In this document: positions 35,088-44,290 of the stretch, piece after piece
Numbering within the stretch: position 1 is the stretch's first letter
Layout of the letters: each line of letters begins with the position of its first letter
Source: Veillonellaceae bacterium
GTDB taxonomy: Bacteria; Bacillota; Negativicutes; Veillonellales; Dialisteraceae
Assembly: GCA_025992895.1 (NCBI GenBank)
Contig: DAJPGA010000001.1
Location: forward strand, 355,001 to 419,000
Direction: 5' to 3'
DNA length: 64,000 bases
Program-made: the position numbers and the translations under genes
The notes under the pieces: model-generated
The model's input: only the letters and a program-made list of their open reading frames with translations
Databases searched by the model: none
What the model was told of the DNA's origin: nothing

Positions 35088-36068
35088 ATGAAAAAGAAAA
35101 TCATGGCAGGGGCAGCGCTCCTTCTGGCGGCTTCGATTCTTCTCGGCGGCTGCAGTGTCAAGAGTGTCAGTTCGGACACGGGCGCCGGATACACGGTGAC
35201 GGATGCGACGGGCCGGGAGGTGAAGATCCCGAAGAAACCGGAGCGCATCATGGGCAACAGCGCTTCGATCGATACGATGCTCCTTGGCGTCGTCACGCCG
35301 GACAAGCTGATCGCCGCGACAGAAGCGGACAGAGATCCTGTCATTTCCTATATCGCCAATGACACGAAGAATATCAAGATGACGGTGCCGCTCATGGGGC
35401 TCTCGATGGAACTTGTGACGGAGGCCAAGCCGGATCTCATCATCGCTTCCACGTACACGAAGGGCGAGGAGCTCGATCTGTACCGGAGCATGGGCATCCC
35501 TGTCGTTGTCATCAAGGGGCCGCATTCGATTGAAGAAGTAGAGAGCGACATCCGCATCATTGCTGCTGCCACGAAGGAAAAGGACAGGGGCGAGAAGGTC
35601 ATCGCGAAAATGGATGAAATGCTCGCCGAATCGGACAAACGCCTGTCCGAGGAACATGGAAAGAAGCCCGTCGTCTTCCTCGTTTCCCAGATGACACGCT
35701 ACGGCGGACCGGGGTCCATGTTCAATGCGCTCCTGACCCGTGCAAGGATCGAGAATGCCATCGCTCTTGCAGGCATTTCAAACGGCCAGATGATTTCCCC
35801 GGAACAGATTGTGAAGGTCGATCCGGACATGTTCTTCGTTTCGACGGACCGCGAATCTGACACGACGGGAGCCTCCCGCTACCGCGACAGTTTCCTCGCC
35901 AATCCCGCGATTGCGAATATGAGAGCGGCCAAACATATCGTCCCGGTCGATGACCGCTACATTTACGCCGCGTCCCAGAACGCCGTCTATGCCGTAAGGG
36001 CGCTGGCAAATGCTGCCTACGGCCCGATTTTCGATATGTCGGGCGAGAAGCAGATCCGCGGCTACTGA
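35088..36068 (+). CDS. ABC transporter substrate-binding lipoprotein (BtuF/FhuD-like)
   Basis: A 326-residue lipoprotein of the periplasmic-binding-protein family for cobalamin, heme or ferric siderophores. It has lipobox LLGGC (Cys about 22), then YTVTDATGREVKIPKKPERI and the two-lobe layout with a long linking helix (IEEVESDIRIIAAATKEKDR). Start 35088 follows GAGAGGAGG; an in-frame ATG 18 bases upstream lies before the site. It diverges from the B12-riboswitch-controlled receptor, which suggests corrinoid as ligand. No permease or ATPase gene is nearby. Confidence 0.88.
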   Translation: MKKKIMAGAALLLAASILLGGCSVKSVSSDTGAGYTVTDATGREVKIPKKPERIMGNSASIDTMLLGVVTPDKLIAATEADRDPVISYIANDTKNIKMTVPLMGLSMELVTEAKPDLIIASTYTKGEELDLYRSMGIPVVVIKGPHSIEEVESDIRIIAAATKEKDRGEKVIAKMDEMLAESDKRLSEEHGKKPVVFLVSQMTRYGGPGSMFNALLTRARIENAIALAGISNGQMISPEQIVKVDPDMFFVSTDRESDTTGASRYRDSFLANPAIANMRAAKHIVPVDDRYIYAASQNAVYAVRALANAAYGPIFDMSGEKQIRGY

Positions 36069-36125
36069 CCGTCTCTTTTCCAGGGTTTATAATGAAGAAA
36101 ATGAACCAGGAAGGAAGGGGACATT

Positions 36126-37217
36126 ATGGAAAAATATAATAAGGAAAGACTCGCCCGCGCGGCTGAGGCAGTGAGGAAATCAGGTCTTTCCCAGATTATC
36201 GTTTCAGATGCGGCAGCGCTCTGGTACCTGACGGAAGAGGAAATCCATCCAGGTGAGCGCCTGACCGTGCTCGTTATCCCGGCAGGCTCCGATCCGTACT
36301 GGGTGAGGAACCGTCTTTTCCCGCTGAAGAGCAGTGATATCGCTGACCATCCTTTCGAGGACGGCGAGGACGGCATCGGACTTCTGGCCAGCCTTCTTGC
36401 AGATGGCAGGACAGGGGTCGACGGCGTATGGCACTCGGCCTTTCTCCTCGACCTGATGGGAAGGGAAGGAAATCGGACATTCGTGAACGGCTCGCCGCTC
36501 ATCGACGCTCTCCGCGCCGTGAAGGATGAGGAGGAAATCCGCCGCATGAAGGCAGCCTCCCTCATCAATGACCGCGCTGTCCGCCGCATCCGGGATTTCC
36601 TCTACCCGGGCGTGACGGAAAAGGAATGCGCCGAAGAGCTCCGGAGAATTTACAAGGAAGAGGGCGCTGAGGGCTTTTCCTTCCCGCCGATCGTTTCCTT
36701 CGGTGCGCACGGCGCCGATCCGCACCATTCGCCCGACGACACGAAGCTTACCCCAGGCGACTCCGTCCTCTTTGACATTGGCTGCAAGAAAGACCATTAC
36801 TGCTCCGATATGACAAGGACGTATTTCACGGGAGAGCCGACCGAAGAAGAGAAGAAAGTCCATGACACCGTGAGGGAAGCGGGCCTTCGTGCGGAAGCGC
36901 TGATCCGCCCGGGCGTCCCTCTGAAGGACATCGACAAGGCGGCCAGAGACTGCATCGCAGAAGCTGGCTACGGTCCTTACTTCACGCACCGCCTCGGCCA
37001 TTTCATCGGCATCAGAGAGCATGAAGCAGGCGAAGTCAGCCCGAATTCTCCGCTTATTGCCAAGCCCGGCATGATTTTTTCCATTGAACCGGGCATTTAC
37101 CTTCCGGGCCGTTTCGGCGTCCGGATTGAAAACCTCGTCCTCGTCACGGAGGACGGATGTGAACTGCTGAACCACGAAGACCGCGGCTGGAAAGCCGATC
37201 TCCGTGATGGAAAGTGA
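36126..37217 (+). CDS. M24 family metallopeptidase (Xaa-Pro aminopeptidase/dipeptidase)
   Basis: A 363-residue cytoplasmic peptidase that removes residues next to proline. The N-terminal creatinase-like domain occupies about 1-130. The pita-bread domain shows all five metal ligands: Asp217 (LFDIG), Asp228 (CSDMTRT), His292 (HRLGHFIG), Glu321 (SIEPGIY) and Glu335 (RIENL). ATG with GGAAGGGG upstream. It lies 57 bases after the binding-lipoprotein gene and 8 before aroD, on one strand. Confidence 0.93.
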   Translation: MEKYNKERLARAAEAVRKSGLSQIIVSDAAALWYLTEEEIHPGERLTVLVIPAGSDPYWVRNRLFPLKSSDIADHPFEDGEDGIGLLASLLADGRTGVDGVWHSAFLLDLMGREGNRTFVNGSPLIDALRAVKDEEEIRRMKAASLINDRAVRRIRDFLYPGVTEKECAEELRRIYKEEGAEGFSFPPIVSFGAHGADPHHSPDDTKLTPGDSVLFDIGCKKDHYCSDMTRTYFTGEPTEEEKKVHDTVREAGLRAEALIRPGVPLKDIDKAARDCIAEAGYGPYFTHRLGHFIGIREHEAGEVSPNSPLIAKPGMIFSIEPGIYLPGRFGVRIENLVLVTEDGCELLNHEDRGWKADLRDGK

Positions 37218-37225
37218 GATAAAAC

Positions 37226-37996
37226 ATGATAAAAATCAGAACGACTGCCATCGGGGAAGGAAGGCCGAAAGTCTGCATTCCCCTCGTTTCAGACAGCACT
37301 GAGCTCCTGGCTATGGAGTGCAAGGATCTTTCCGGCACGCCCTTCGACCTTCTCGAGTGGCGCGTCGACTACCTGGCAGCGAGTCAGAATTTCAAGATGG
37401 AAAGGGACCTGAAGGAAGGGTATGAAGCGATAAGAAGCATATTTCCCGATGTGCCGGTCCTCACAACCATCAGAAGCGAACCGCAGGGAGGCGCCCGCGA
37501 TTTCACGGAGGCCGAATACATCGACATGCTTTCCCTCATCACGAAAGAGCATCTGGGTGATGCCGTCGATATAGAGTACGGCCAGGAAGTCTTTGACACC
37601 TACGAAATGATCAGCGAAGCCAAGCGCGCCGACATGCCCGTCGTCATGAGCTGGCACTCCTTCGGAAGGGTGATGGGTGTCCGTGAAATCATCGACGTCA
37701 TCGAAAACATGCAGGCCATGGACGCAGATATCCTGAAAGTCGCCACCATCGTCGAAAAGCCGAAGGATGCGTCCCTCATCATGTACGCCGCCGCCGAAGC
37801 GCAGGAAGAATTCCCGGACAATCCCGTCATCGTCATCGGCATGGGGAAAAACGGCGTCCTGACGCGCACCGCAGGCAATTTCCTTGGCGCACCGCTCACC
37901 TTCGCCTCCGGCAAGAAGCCCTCTGCGCCCGGCCAGATTTCTGCGGCCGACATGGACAAAGTGCTGGATATCCTCTACGGGAAGTACTGGAAATAG
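37226..37996 (+). CDS. aroD: Type I 3-dehydroquinate dehydratase
   Basis: A 256-residue class I dehydroquinase that converts 3-dehydroquinate to 3-dehydroshikimate in the shikimate pathway. It forms a Schiff base through Lys171 (DILKVATI) with general acid/base His144 (MSWHSFGR); EWRVD (44-48) and SAPGQIS near the end are typical substrate contacts. Length is standard. Its ATG is 8 bases after the peptidase stop, with only a weak AAAGTGAG site, so translation may be coupled to the peptidase. Confidence 0.95.
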   Translation: MIKIRTTAIGEGRPKVCIPLVSDSTELLAMECKDLSGTPFDLLEWRVDYLAASQNFKMERDLKEGYEAIRSIFPDVPVLTTIRSEPQGGARDFTEAEYIDMLSLITKEHLGDAVDIEYGQEVFDTYEMISEAKRADMPVVMSWHSFGRVMGVREIIDVIENMQAMDADILKVATIVEKPKDASLIMYAAAEAQEEFPDNPVIVIGMGKNGVLTRTAGNFLGAPLTFASGKKPSAPGQISAADMDKVLDILYGKYWK

Positions 37997-38092
37997 GAAA
38001 TTCGCGGATTTCGGAGAAATTCGATTGTTCCTCCTTCTTTTTGGAGTATAATGAAAGAAAATTTCCTAGTAGTGTAGTAAGGAGGATGACCT

Positions 38093-39400
38093 ATGTCCCT
38101 GAAAGAATTTAAACTCGCCTACGGCCACGGCACACAGTCCGTCATGCTGCCGGAAGAACATATCTCTGACGTCCTCGAAGGCGTACCGACGCCTGCCTGC
38201 GACGTGAAAGAAGCCACCATCGAATGCATGCGTCATCCGATCGCTTCCGAGCCACTCCGCGACCTCGTGAAGAAAGGCGACAAAGTATGCCTCGTCGTCG
38301 CTGACATCACCCGCGCATGGAACCGCGCTTCCGAATTCACCGTCCACGTCGTCAACGAACTGAACGACGCCGGCATTCCGGACGACGACATCTACATCGT
38401 CTTCGCACAGGGCACCCACCGCGTCCACACCGACGAGGAAAACGTCACCTGCGTAGGCGAGGAAGTCGCTTCCCGCATCAAAATGTACCAACACGTCTCC
38501 ACTGACAAATCCATGCTGACCCATGTCGGCACCACGACAAGAGGTACCGACGTATGGATCGATACCCGCGTCGTCGAAGCGGACAAAGTCATCCTCATCA
38601 ACGCCATCTCCACCCACGACATGGCAGGCTTTGGCGGCGGAAGGAAACTCATCCTCCCGGGCGTAGCCGGCTTCGAAACCGTCCAGCAGAACCACTGCCA
38701 CGCATTGGGACCCACCGTCGGAAGCGGCCTCAACCCGGACGCAGCCCTCCTCAAGATCGCAGGAAACCCCGTCTCCGAAGACATGCAGGAAGCCTGCGAC
38801 ATGGTCGCACCATGCTTCCTCGTTCACTCCGTCATCAATGCGGAAGGACAGATCTCCTCCATGGTCGGCGGCGCCCCCTACAAAGCATGGCTCGAAGGCA
38901 CCCGTGAAATCTACCGTATGCAGAAAGTACCGATGAAAGCCCAGACCGACGTCACCATCGTCTCCGCAGGCGGCTACCCGAAAGACACCAACCTCTACCA
39001 GGGCACCAAGTGCTACACCACCGCCGAAATTGCCACCAAGAAAGGCGGCATCATCATCACCATGATCGAAGCCGAAGACGTCCAGGAACCACCGGCCTAC
39101 CTCGGCAGCTTCAAATACAAGAACCTCACAGAAATGGAAGAAGGCCTCAGAGCCTGCTTCACCATCCCCTTCTTCGTCGCCTTCGAAAACCTCATCACAG
39201 CCATGACACACACCGTCTACATCGTCACAAGGCCCGAGAACTTCGACATCCTCCGCGAAAGAACCCACCAGATCCCGGTCGCAACCGTCGAAGAAGCATG
39301 GGAACTCGCCAAGAAACAGCTCGCTGAAGAAGGAAAAACGGATTACACCATCAACGTCATCCCCCAGGGAAGCGCCATCGTGCCATACGTAGAAGAATGA
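38093..39400 (+). CDS. larA: LarA-family nickel-pincer racemase, copy 1
   Basis: A 435-residue member of the lactate racemase LarA family (DUF2088 plus C-terminal domain), which interconverts D and L 2-hydroxy acids using the nickel-pincer cofactor. The cofactor residues known from Lactobacillus plantarum LarA (His108, His174, Lys184, His200) fall at the same spacing: His109 (GTHR), His175 (STHDM), Lys185 (GGGRK), His201 (QNHCH). The substrate could be lactate, malate or another hydroxy acid. The cofactor genes larB, larC and larE are not in the window. AAGGAGG precedes the ATG. Very C-rich codon use. Confidence 0.9.
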   Translation: MSLKEFKLAYGHGTQSVMLPEEHISDVLEGVPTPACDVKEATIECMRHPIASEPLRDLVKKGDKVCLVVADITRAWNRASEFTVHVVNELNDAGIPDDDIYIVFAQGTHRVHTDEENVTCVGEEVASRIKMYQHVSTDKSMLTHVGTTTRGTDVWIDTRVVEADKVILINAISTHDMAGFGGGRKLILPGVAGFETVQQNHCHALGPTVGSGLNPDAALLKIAGNPVSEDMQEACDMVAPCFLVHSVINAEGQISSMVGGAPYKAWLEGTREIYRMQKVPMKAQTDVTIVSAGGYPKDTNLYQGTKCYTTAEIATKKGGIIITMIEAEDVQEPPAYLGSFKYKNLTEMEEGLRACFTIPFFVAFENLITAMTHTVYIVTRPENFDILRERTHQIPVATVEEAWELAKKQLAEEGKTDYTINVIPQGSAIVPYVEE

Positions 39401-39435
39401 AGAAAGAAAGCAAGAGACAATTAAAAAAGAATTAA

Positions 39436-39482
39436 AAAGAGGAGCCATTGGAAATGAGCAGTCATTCCAATGGCTCCTTTTG
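39436..39482 (+). terminator. Terminator after larA copy 1
   Basis: AGAGGAGCCATTGGAAATGA / TCATTCCAATGGCTCCTTTT with a four-base loop. Confidence 0.92.
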
Positions 39483-39484
39483 CG

Positions 39485-39790
39485 TGGGTCTCGCCTTCCC
39501 AGACGGGGAAGGTGCCTATATAAGTTCAAAACAAATTTGCTTTGGATTTTTTCATTTCACATCGCAAGCTGCCCCCAACGGAGGGAAGTGCCCGAAGGGC
39601 GAAAGGGGTGCAGTTTCTAAAAAGGGGCGGATAGGGTTGATTATTCATTGGGCTTTAAAATCTAAAAAGGTTCCGACGAGCGAAGCGAGGTTTTGTGGTT
39701 CTACTCGCCTTCCCAGACGGGGAAGGGGGACCGCTTTGCGGTGGATAGGGTTGATTACCGACAAACGTTAGTCTGGTTGTATGGTTTTCT
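39485..39790. repeat. Intergenic hairpin modules
   Basis: CCTTCCCAGACGGGGAAGG (39493, 39710), GCTGCCCCCAACGGAGGGAA (39571), GGATAGGGTTGATTATTC (39630), CGAGCGAAGCGAGG (39675) and ACCGCTTTGCGGT (39730). Between convergent genes. Confidence 0.75.
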
Positions 39791-39802
39791 CCACTCACTC
39801 CC

Positions 39803-40363
39803 TCAAATCCTTACAATTTCTCTCTCGCATTTTCCCACGTAGTCATCGCTCCAGTCTTCTTCGAATTCGCTGACAGGGTTGAATTGGTCTGCGAGATTGG
39901 TTCCTCTACGGATCGAGATCATTTCGGAGAACCATATGTTTTTCTCGAAGGAGATTTCCTGTCCGTTCTGTAGGAGGAAGATAATGCCGCGGGTGACTTG
40001 TACGTCGTAGGTTTTCTCGCCAAGATGGAAAAGTTCCTGATGCTCGTTGACGATCTGGATTTCCTGAATGATTTCTTCGACGGGAATGTTTGTCATGTCT
40101 GTGTTCATGAGCCTGGAGGGCATATCACCGGTGGAGGGGGAGAGCCGGAACATGGCGACGTCTTCGAGGGCGCCGAAGTAATCGGCCACTTCGATGGTGC
40201 TCGTCAGTGCGTATGCGCCGCGGCTGGTTATGATTTCTGCGATGCCATAGGTGGAAGATGGCAGGGCCTCGGCATCGGAGCGGATGCTCTTGAGAACGCT
40301 GCCTTTCAGGTTCTGCAGCATGGCCATGGTCTCTGCGTCAAAGCGCATGTCGTATGTTTTCAT
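39803..40363 (-). CDS. Hypothetical soluble protein
   Basis: A 186-residue protein, not recognised. No signal or membrane segment. It has an acidic/aromatic C-terminus (FEEDWSDDYVGKCEREIVRI) and a central helix-rich stretch (IPVEEIIQEIQIVNEHQELF). AAGGGAAATA precedes the ATG. It sits downstream of the CorA-like gene, separated from it by a terminator. Confidence 0.65.
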   Translation of the reverse strand: MKTYDMRFDAETMAMLQNLKGSVLKSIRSDAEALPSSTYGIAEIITSRGAYALTSTIEVADYFGALEDVAMFRLSPSTGDMPSRLMNTDMTNIPVEEIIQEIQIVNEHQELFHLGEKTYDVQVTRGIIFLLQNGQEISFEKNIWFSEMISIRRGTNLADQFNPVSEFEEDWSDDYVGKCEREIVRI

Positions 40364-40410
40364 TATTTCCCTTCTTTCCTTTTTCCTTTACTATACTCTA
40401 TTTCCCCCAC

Positions 40411-40437
40411 AAAAAAATCCCGCAATCGCGGGATGAT
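40411..40437 (-). terminator. Terminator of the CorA-like gene
   Basis: On the minus strand, ATCCCGC-GATT-GCGGGAT followed by seven T, ten bases after the stop. Confidence 0.9.
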
Positions 40438-40445
40438 TTATTCGC

Positions 40446-41396
40446 TTACAGCATATTCTTTTTCCAGAGGACGACGGTGACGGCGACGGTGACGGCTACG
40501 CCGAGGAGTGTGACTTCTACGAAGCCGAAGGGCGAGCTTTCGAAGGGGACGGGGACGTTGATACCCCAGAGGGAGTAAATCAAGGTCGGGGTCGCGAGGA
40601 TGATTGTGACCGAGGTCAGGAATTTCATGATCTGGGACAGGCGGTTGGAGATGATGGAGGAGAAGGAGTCCATCATGGACATCAGAATGTTCGTGTAGAT
40701 CTCGGCCATTTCCAATGCCTGCTTATTCTCGATGATGACGTCTTCGAGGAGGTCTTCATCTTCCTCGTACATCTTGAGGAGGGAGTGAAGAGGGCTGTTC
40801 CTTAGGCGCATCAGGCGTTCCATGACGTTTTCATTCGCATGAAGGGCGAAGTTGAAGTACGTCAGAGATTTCTGGAGTTCGAGGAGGCGGAAGAGTTCCT
40901 TGTTCTGCAAAGATTTGCGGACCTGGGTCTCGATGACGTCGGTCTGTTTGTAGATCTGCTGCAGGTAGAACAGGAAGGAAGAGGATGCCTGGGAGAGGAT
41001 CTGGAAGAGGAAACGTGTCTTCTTGTAGGTCCTGAAGGATGTGAAAGTGTTCCCGAGGAATTTCTTCACGACGAGGTTCTGCTCGAGGCACACCGTGATG
41101 AAGTAATTCTTCGTGATGAAGATGCCGAGCGGCAGTGCGTCGTAGGCATCGGTCTCAAGGACGACTGGCGTATTCACGACGACGAAGATGTAATCGTCTT
41201 CGAGCTCGACGTGGGAACGTTCTTCACGGTCGAGGGCGGTCTGCAGGGAATCGACCGGGATCCCGGTCAGTTCATTCAGCTGCGAGAGTTCTTCCTGGCT
41301 GGGGGCGGCGCAATTGATCCACGAGCCCTTATCGAGCTGCTCCAGTGACATTTCTGCGAGTACATTATTCTCATCATGCTTAAAGGCTTGTATCAT
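40446..41396 (-). CDS. CorA-family divalent cation transporter, GIN variant
   Basis: A 316-residue CorA-superfamily channel. A soluble N-terminal alpha/beta domain (1-105) is followed by long stalk helices (about 140-255) and two C-terminal membrane helices (258-276, 291-311) with a short positively charged tail (WKKNML). The signature after the first helix is WGIN (277-280) where classical CorA has YGMN; GIN is the form found in ZntB. Mg2+ transport is therefore not assured, and Zn2+ or another cation is possible. The ATG at 41396 has GGAGGGCGG upstream; the longer frame has no site. Confidence 0.88.
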   Translation of the reverse strand: MIQAFKHDENNVLAEMSLEQLDKGSWINCAAPSQEELSQLNELTGIPVDSLQTALDREERSHVELEDDYIFVVVNTPVVLETDAYDALPLGIFITKNYFITVCLEQNLVVKKFLGNTFTSFRTYKKTRFLFQILSQASSSFLFYLQQIYKQTDVIETQVRKSLQNKELFRLLELQKSLTYFNFALHANENVMERLMRLRNSPLHSLLKMYEEDEDLLEDVIIENKQALEMAEIYTNILMSMMDSFSSIISNRLSQIMKFLTSVTIILATPTLIYSLWGINVPVPFESSPFGFVEVTLLGVAVTVAVTVVLWKKNML

Positions 41397-41614
41397 TTTT
41401 CCGCCCTCCTTTCGTCTTCTCTTACTATAGTCAGAAATGGGGATTCTGTCAAACATAGAAACGGTGAAATTGCAAGAATTGATGCGGTCTGGCGGGCTTT
41501 GGAGAATGGACGCTTTTTTGACGAAATCTTGACAAATTTCAGGAAATTTGAACGTATTCCGCCCGGCTTGAGGAAATGAAAAAGAGCCGCAGCAATTCCG
41601 CAAATGTCGTCTGC

Positions 41615-42200
41615 CCTTTCCCGAGCGCCTTTGACCTTGCCCTGGAAGGGAAGGTGCGCCGTATACCAGTCGACATCAGCGGTAGCAACACAAATGTCTC
41701 ATAAGTTAGTGTACGGGGCGGATGAGTTGCATTTCCTCAAGGCAAAGCCTTGGTTATATGGTTTTTAGGGTTCATTGTCACGAGCGTAGCTATATAAGTT
41801 TAAGACAAATAAGAACTGAGTTCTTTTGTTTCTCATCGCAGAGCTGCCCCCAACGGAGGGAAGTGCCCGAAGGGCGAAAGGGGTGCAGTTTCTAAAGAGG
41901 CGAAGCATCATCGCTCAGGGTGTTGACCTTCCCAGACGGGGAAGGGTGTATGGTAGGGAAAGGGGTACGAAAGGTCCAAAACAAATCCGATTGGAAATCT
42001 TTTCTTTATTCCCTGTGAAGCTGCCTCCTTCGGGGGAAGTGGCCATTATACCAATGATTGCATATAAAATCATGGAAGTGTTTGCAGTATTTCATAATGG
42101 CCGAAAGGGGTGCAGTAATAAGTAAAGCATATTCCTTTTCGTGGCGGTTAGGGTTGATTACCAACAGCCGCAGGCTGGTTGTATGGTTTTTCATCCCCCT
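41615..42200. repeat. Intergenic hairpin modules, including the GTATAC element
   Basis: CCTTGCCCTGGAAGGGAAGG (41635), the CGTATACCAGTCGACA...GTGTACG element (41658-41727) also seen after IS copy 1, AAGGCAAAGCCTT (41738), GCTGCCCCCAACGGAGGGAA (41843), CCTTCCCAGACGGGGAAGG (41929) and GCTGCCTCCTTCGGGGGAAG (42018). Confidence 0.75.
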
Positions 42201-42208
42201 CCCTCACC

Positions 42209-42249
42209 AAAAAAGATGTGAGACCCTTTCGGATCTCACACCTTTTTTT
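42209..42249 (-). terminator. Terminator of larA copy 2
   Basis: AAAAAGATGTGAGA / TCTCACACCTTTTTT with a CCCTTTCGGA loop, eight bases after the stop on the minus strand. Confidence 0.9.
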
Positions 42250-42256
42250 AATTTCC

Positions 42257-43564
42257 TTATTTATCAGCGAGGAATGGAACGATGGATGCGCAGTGCGGCA
42301 TGACGTTGATGGTGTAATCGGTCTTGCCTTCTTTTTCCAGCTGATTCTGAGCGAGTGCCCATGCTTCTTCGACCGTTGCTACCGGGATCTGGTTCGTCTT
42401 GCGGATCGCTTCGAAGTTTTCCGGCTTCGTGACGAGGTAAATCGTGTAGCGGTGGGTCATGCAGAAGAGGTTGAATGCGACGAAGAATGGAATGGTGAAA
42501 TGATGGCGCAGAGCTCTTTCCATGTCAGCTTCTGTTTCATACTGGAAGCTGTTCAGGTATGCCGGCGGTTCCTGGATGTCGCTGGCTTCCATGATGGCGA
42601 TGATGATGCCGCCGTCCTTGACTGCGACGTCAGCCGGATCATAGCACTTGCTGCCCTGGTAGAGGGATACGTCCTTCGGGTATCCGCCAGCGCATGCGAA
42701 GCCTACATCGGCTTCCTGCTTCATCGGGACCTTCTGGATGCGGTATACGAGCTTGGTGCCTTCGAGCCATGCTTCGTAAGGATCGCCGCCGACCATGCGG
42801 CAGATCTGGCCGTCTGCATTCACGATGGAATGAACGAGGAAGCACGGTTTGATCATATCGGAAGCTTCCTGCATATCATCGGAAACCGGGTTGTGATCGA
42901 GGAGCGTGGAACGGGTAGCCGGATTGATGCCGCTGCCGAATTCAGCGCCCAGCGCATTGCAGTGGTTGATCTGAATGGATTCATCACCGGCAACGCCCGG
43001 GAGAATCAGCTTTCTGCCGCCGCTGTAGCCTGCGAAGAGGTGGGTGGTGATGCCGTCGACGACGATGACCTTGTCAGCATCGACTGCATGCTTATTGATC
43101 CAGACAGGAGTGCCCAGCTTCGTATCGCCGACATGGACGAGTTCGTCCTTGTTCTTGCAGTCATGCTGGTACAACTTGATACGGGAAGCGACTTCCTTGC
43201 CTACGACGCGGATATCTTCCTCCGGCGTCTGCGCTCTGTGAGTGCCCTGCGCGAAGAGGATGCAGATATCGCTGTCCGGGATTTCTGCACGGTTCAGTTC
43301 ATTGACGATATGGATGACGAACTGATCGGAATGATTCCATGTACGGGTAATATCAGCGCATACAATGCAGACTTTGTCGCCCTTTCTGACGATTTCCTGC
43401 AGCGGGCGGCTGCCGATCGGATGGCGCATGCATTCCAGTGTGGCTTCTTCCACGTCACAAGCGGGCGTAGGATTTCCTTCAAGAACATCGGAAATGTGTT
43501 CTTCAGGGAGCATGACTTTCTGAGTAGTTTGGCCGAAGCCGAATTCGAATTCTTTTAATGCCAT
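42257..43564 (-). CDS. larA: LarA-family nickel-pincer racemase, copy 2
   Basis: A 435-residue paralogue of the gene at 38093, collinear without gaps over the first 200 residues and with the same cofactor residues: His109 (GTHR), His175 (TTHLF), Lys185 (GGRK), His201 (INHCN). Differences cluster near the active-site His175 (STHDMAGFGGG in copy 1, TTHLFAGYSGG here), so the substrate may differ. The two genes face each other across 2.9 kb. AAAAGGAGG precedes the ATG. Codon use is less C-rich than in copy 1. Confidence 0.9.
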   Translation of the reverse strand: MALKEFEFGFGQTTQKVMLPEEHISDVLEGNPTPACDVEEATLECMRHPIGSRPLQEIVRKGDKVCIVCADITRTWNHSDQFVIHIVNELNRAEIPDSDICILFAQGTHRAQTPEEDIRVVGKEVASRIKLYQHDCKNKDELVHVGDTKLGTPVWINKHAVDADKVIVVDGITTHLFAGYSGGRKLILPGVAGDESIQINHCNALGAEFGSGINPATRSTLLDHNPVSDDMQEASDMIKPCFLVHSIVNADGQICRMVGGDPYEAWLEGTKLVYRIQKVPMKQEADVGFACAGGYPKDVSLYQGSKCYDPADVAVKDGGIIIAIMEASDIQEPPAYLNSFQYETEADMERALRHHFTIPFFVAFNLFCMTHRYTIYLVTKPENFEAIRKTNQIPVATVEEAWALAQNQLEKEGKTDYTINVMPHCASIVPFLADK

Positions 43565-43799
43565 AGGGACTCCTCCTTTTCTAAGCGCAGGGGTCCGGTT
43601 TCAAACGAAAAGGGACTGCGCATATGCGCGGCACATGCCGTAAAACATATAGATGTATAACAATTATAGCATGATTTCCCTTGAAATCATCTGATTTTTT
43701 CCACTTTACTTTGGTAACGTAAAGAAACAGGACATATTGTCCATAAACCACGAAATACAAGGAAGAATCGCCAATAAAAGTGCAACACATTCGCGGGAA

Positions 43800-44221
43800 A
43801 AGGTTCCAAAACTCGTCTCTTGCCGCTAATACTTGCCTTCCCAGACGGGGAAGGGCGTATGGGATGGGGTACAAAAGGTCAAAAACAAATCAGCTTTGAA
43901 ATCTTTTCTTTATTCCTTGCGAAGCTGCCCCCAACGGAGGGAAGTGCCCGAAGGGCGAAAGGGGTGAAGTTAATAAGTAAAGGGATAGGGTTGATTACCT
44001 CGAGCGAAGCGAGGTTTAAGGGTGTTAACCTTGCTCCGAAAGGAGAAGGTGGGAAATTTTTGCATTTTAAAATTTCTCGGATGAGTTGCATTTCACTCGA
44101 GCGCAGCGAGGTTTAGCTGCCCCCGTTAGGGGAAAGTGGCTCGCATGCGCCGAAAGGGGTTCATTGCTCTTTTTCGTCGAACGAAGTTCGGTTTAAGGGT
44201 GTTAACCTTGCTCCGAAGGAG
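43800..44221. repeat. Intergenic hairpin modules at IS copy 3
   Basis: CCTTCCCAGACGGGGAAGG (43837), GCTGCCCCCAACGGAGGGAA (43924), TCGAGCGAAGCGAGG (44000), CCTTGCTCCGAAAGGAGAAG + GTGGG (44029, intact version of the IS target), GCTGCCCCCGTTAGGGGAAA (44117), GAACGAAGTTC (44182) and CCTTGCTCCGAAGGAGAAGG (44207), the last ending in IS copy 3. Confidence 0.8.
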
Positions 44222-44290
44222 AAGGTGGTGCGGATTTGTTAATACAGACAAATAAATATCATAAAAAATCTAATCGTACTTTAATCTTAA

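Noticed and set aside
38066..39529. 487-residue minus-strand ORF
   Set aside because: Antisense shadow of larA copy 1, and it runs into module repeats at one end. The plus frame has all LarA motifs.
42179..43558. 459-residue plus-strand ORF
   Set aside because: Antisense shadow of larA copy 2.
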